From: Clostridiales bacterium
GTDB taxonomy: Bacteria > Bacillota > Clostridia > Oscillospirales > Oscillospiraceae
Assembly (NCBI GenBank): GCA_004555205.1
Contig: SFIY01000013.1
Span: 1 to 53,788 of the forward strand
Direction of reading: 5' to 3'
DNA: 53,788 nucleotides
The notes under the pieces are model-generated. The model was not told the DNA's origin, ran no database searches, and saw nothing but the letters and a program-made list of their open reading frames with translations. How positions within the stretch are numbered: position 1 is the stretch's first letter; each line of letters opens with the position of its first letter. The position numbers and the translations under genes are program-made. Shown in pieces: positions 53,264 through 53,788 of the stretch.

Positions 53264-53631
53264 GCTGCTTTTTTGTTGTATGCTGGGCTTCATCAATAGC
53301 CCGTGCAAAGTCAAATGCACCGATGAAGTTGTAGACAATGGTAATTTCTCGCGTCTTGGTTTTCCTGTCTGCATGGGAAACTTCGATGCGGTCTATAAAC
53401 TCTCGCAGAAGCGTTGCATCAAGCTTCTGCATATCCGTGTACTTCTTCACCGCTGCGACAAATGCTTTGGCGTTGATTTTCTGCTGCTCCTGCTGTTTCG
53501 GCTCCATGCGCAAAACCTCTGCCACAGATTTTGGGTTGCTCTGTTCCAGCTCGTAGTCGTGGGACATTTTGATAAACCTGTCGTCGGACAGCTTTTGCTG
53601 CTGCCCTCCGTGCTGCGCGAGCAAGGCGGCA
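53250..53631 (-). pseudogene. 3' remnant of a large serine recombinase
   Basis: About 115 recognisable residues from the C-terminal part of a TnpX/TndX-like large serine recombinase: KLSDDRFIKMSHDYELEQ and FVAAVKKYTDMQKLDATLLR, LREFIDRIEVSHADRK and EITIVYNFIGAFDF match the DUF4368-type tail of recombinases of conjugative and mobilisable elements. The serine catalytic domain is missing. Likeness ends at about 53594; beyond it the frame gives unrelated residues and a stop at 53634-53636. There is no start codon of its own, so it is decayed. It marks a former insertion. Confidence 0.85.
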
Positions 53632-53788
53632 CCTTACCCAAAGGGCACTGGCGGAGAAACTGCATATGAGCGTCCGCACCATCATTGAAATTGAACTCGG
53701 GCGCAGCAACCCACGATTTGAAACGGTTGCATTGTTGGCAGAAGAATTGAATATCAGTCTGGATGCCATCGTATTTCCCGATACGGCG
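53594..53788 (+). pseudogene. XRE helix-turn-helix regulator, lacking its start and cut by the window end
   Basis: Frame FAAALRAARARRHLTQRALAE, then KLHMSVRTIIEIELGRSNPR and FETVALLAEELNISLDAIVFP is a complete XRE DNA-binding domain. No start codon lies between this point and the in-frame stop at 53573-53575, and the sequence upstream belongs to the recombinase remnant on the other strand. So its first few residues have been lost at the junction. The 3' end lies outside the window. It may be a regulator of another mobile element. Confidence 0.75.

Overview
The window looks like chromosome from a gut-type Clostridia, most likely of the Oscillospirales (Ruminococcaceae/Oscillospiraceae). The grounds are the GC-rich codon use, strong AGGAGG-type ribosome binding sites, sigma-A promoters with 17-bp spacers, a cysteine T-box, an scr-dnaX-ybaB arrangement, a YaaH/SleL-like spore enzyme, and short repeats that from memory resemble ones common in gut Firmicutes. 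The taxon is inferred; no rRNA is present.

Layout. 1-1031: one hypothetical gene of conjugative-element type and a hairpin-rich gene-free stretch, probably the edge of an accessory element. 1032-16914: core genes. These are rlmD and a beta-CASP ribonuclease (minus), a CntK-like racemase, secA-pgeF and an orphan peptide-binding lipoprotein (plus), then LysR, a zinc-ribbon protein, glpK, a lipase, a membrane protein, a family-4 uracil-DNA glycosylase, and a LysE exporter beside its probable XRE-cupin regulator. 16982-18240: a small nested accessory unit. About 50-bp inverted repeats enclose an AT-rich PhnO-like acetyltransferase and a DUF559 nuclease cassette. That cassette has its own multi-hairpin inverted repeats, which supply the ribosome binding site and the C-terminus of the nuclease. 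This is my main candidate for an undescribed system.

18246-29175: a minus-strand run of cysS (T-box controlled), pgsA, rimO, recX-recA, prmC, a DUF1385 membrane protein, a two-component system and a lipoprotein with calcium-loop-like repeats. 29425-36862: threonine ammonia-lyase, a LysA-like decarboxylase, a CarD-family protein, a purine permease, MscS, GlsB, uridine phosphorylase and a low-complexity lipoprotein. 36892-47502: iron and metal genes (feoB and feoA apart, and two neighbouring CobW-type GTPases, one with a DUF1980-like tail and one with a duplicated His/Cys metal loop), a YaaH-like GH18 enzyme, a MarR-controlled heterodimeric ABC exporter, and cdd.

47503-53161: SRP RNA, dnaX, ybaB, a DUF3810 metalloprotease-like protein, a thioesterase, then coaX and panT. 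The last pair couples pantothenate uptake to its phosphorylation behind a leader with a terminator/antiterminator arrangement. 53250-53788: the 3' remnant of a large serine recombinase fused head to head with an XRE regulator gene that lacks its start, so the right edge is a decayed mobile-element junction.

No CRISPR array, rRNA or tRNA gene was seen. All readings are by eye from sequence; family names are from recognised motifs, not from searches.
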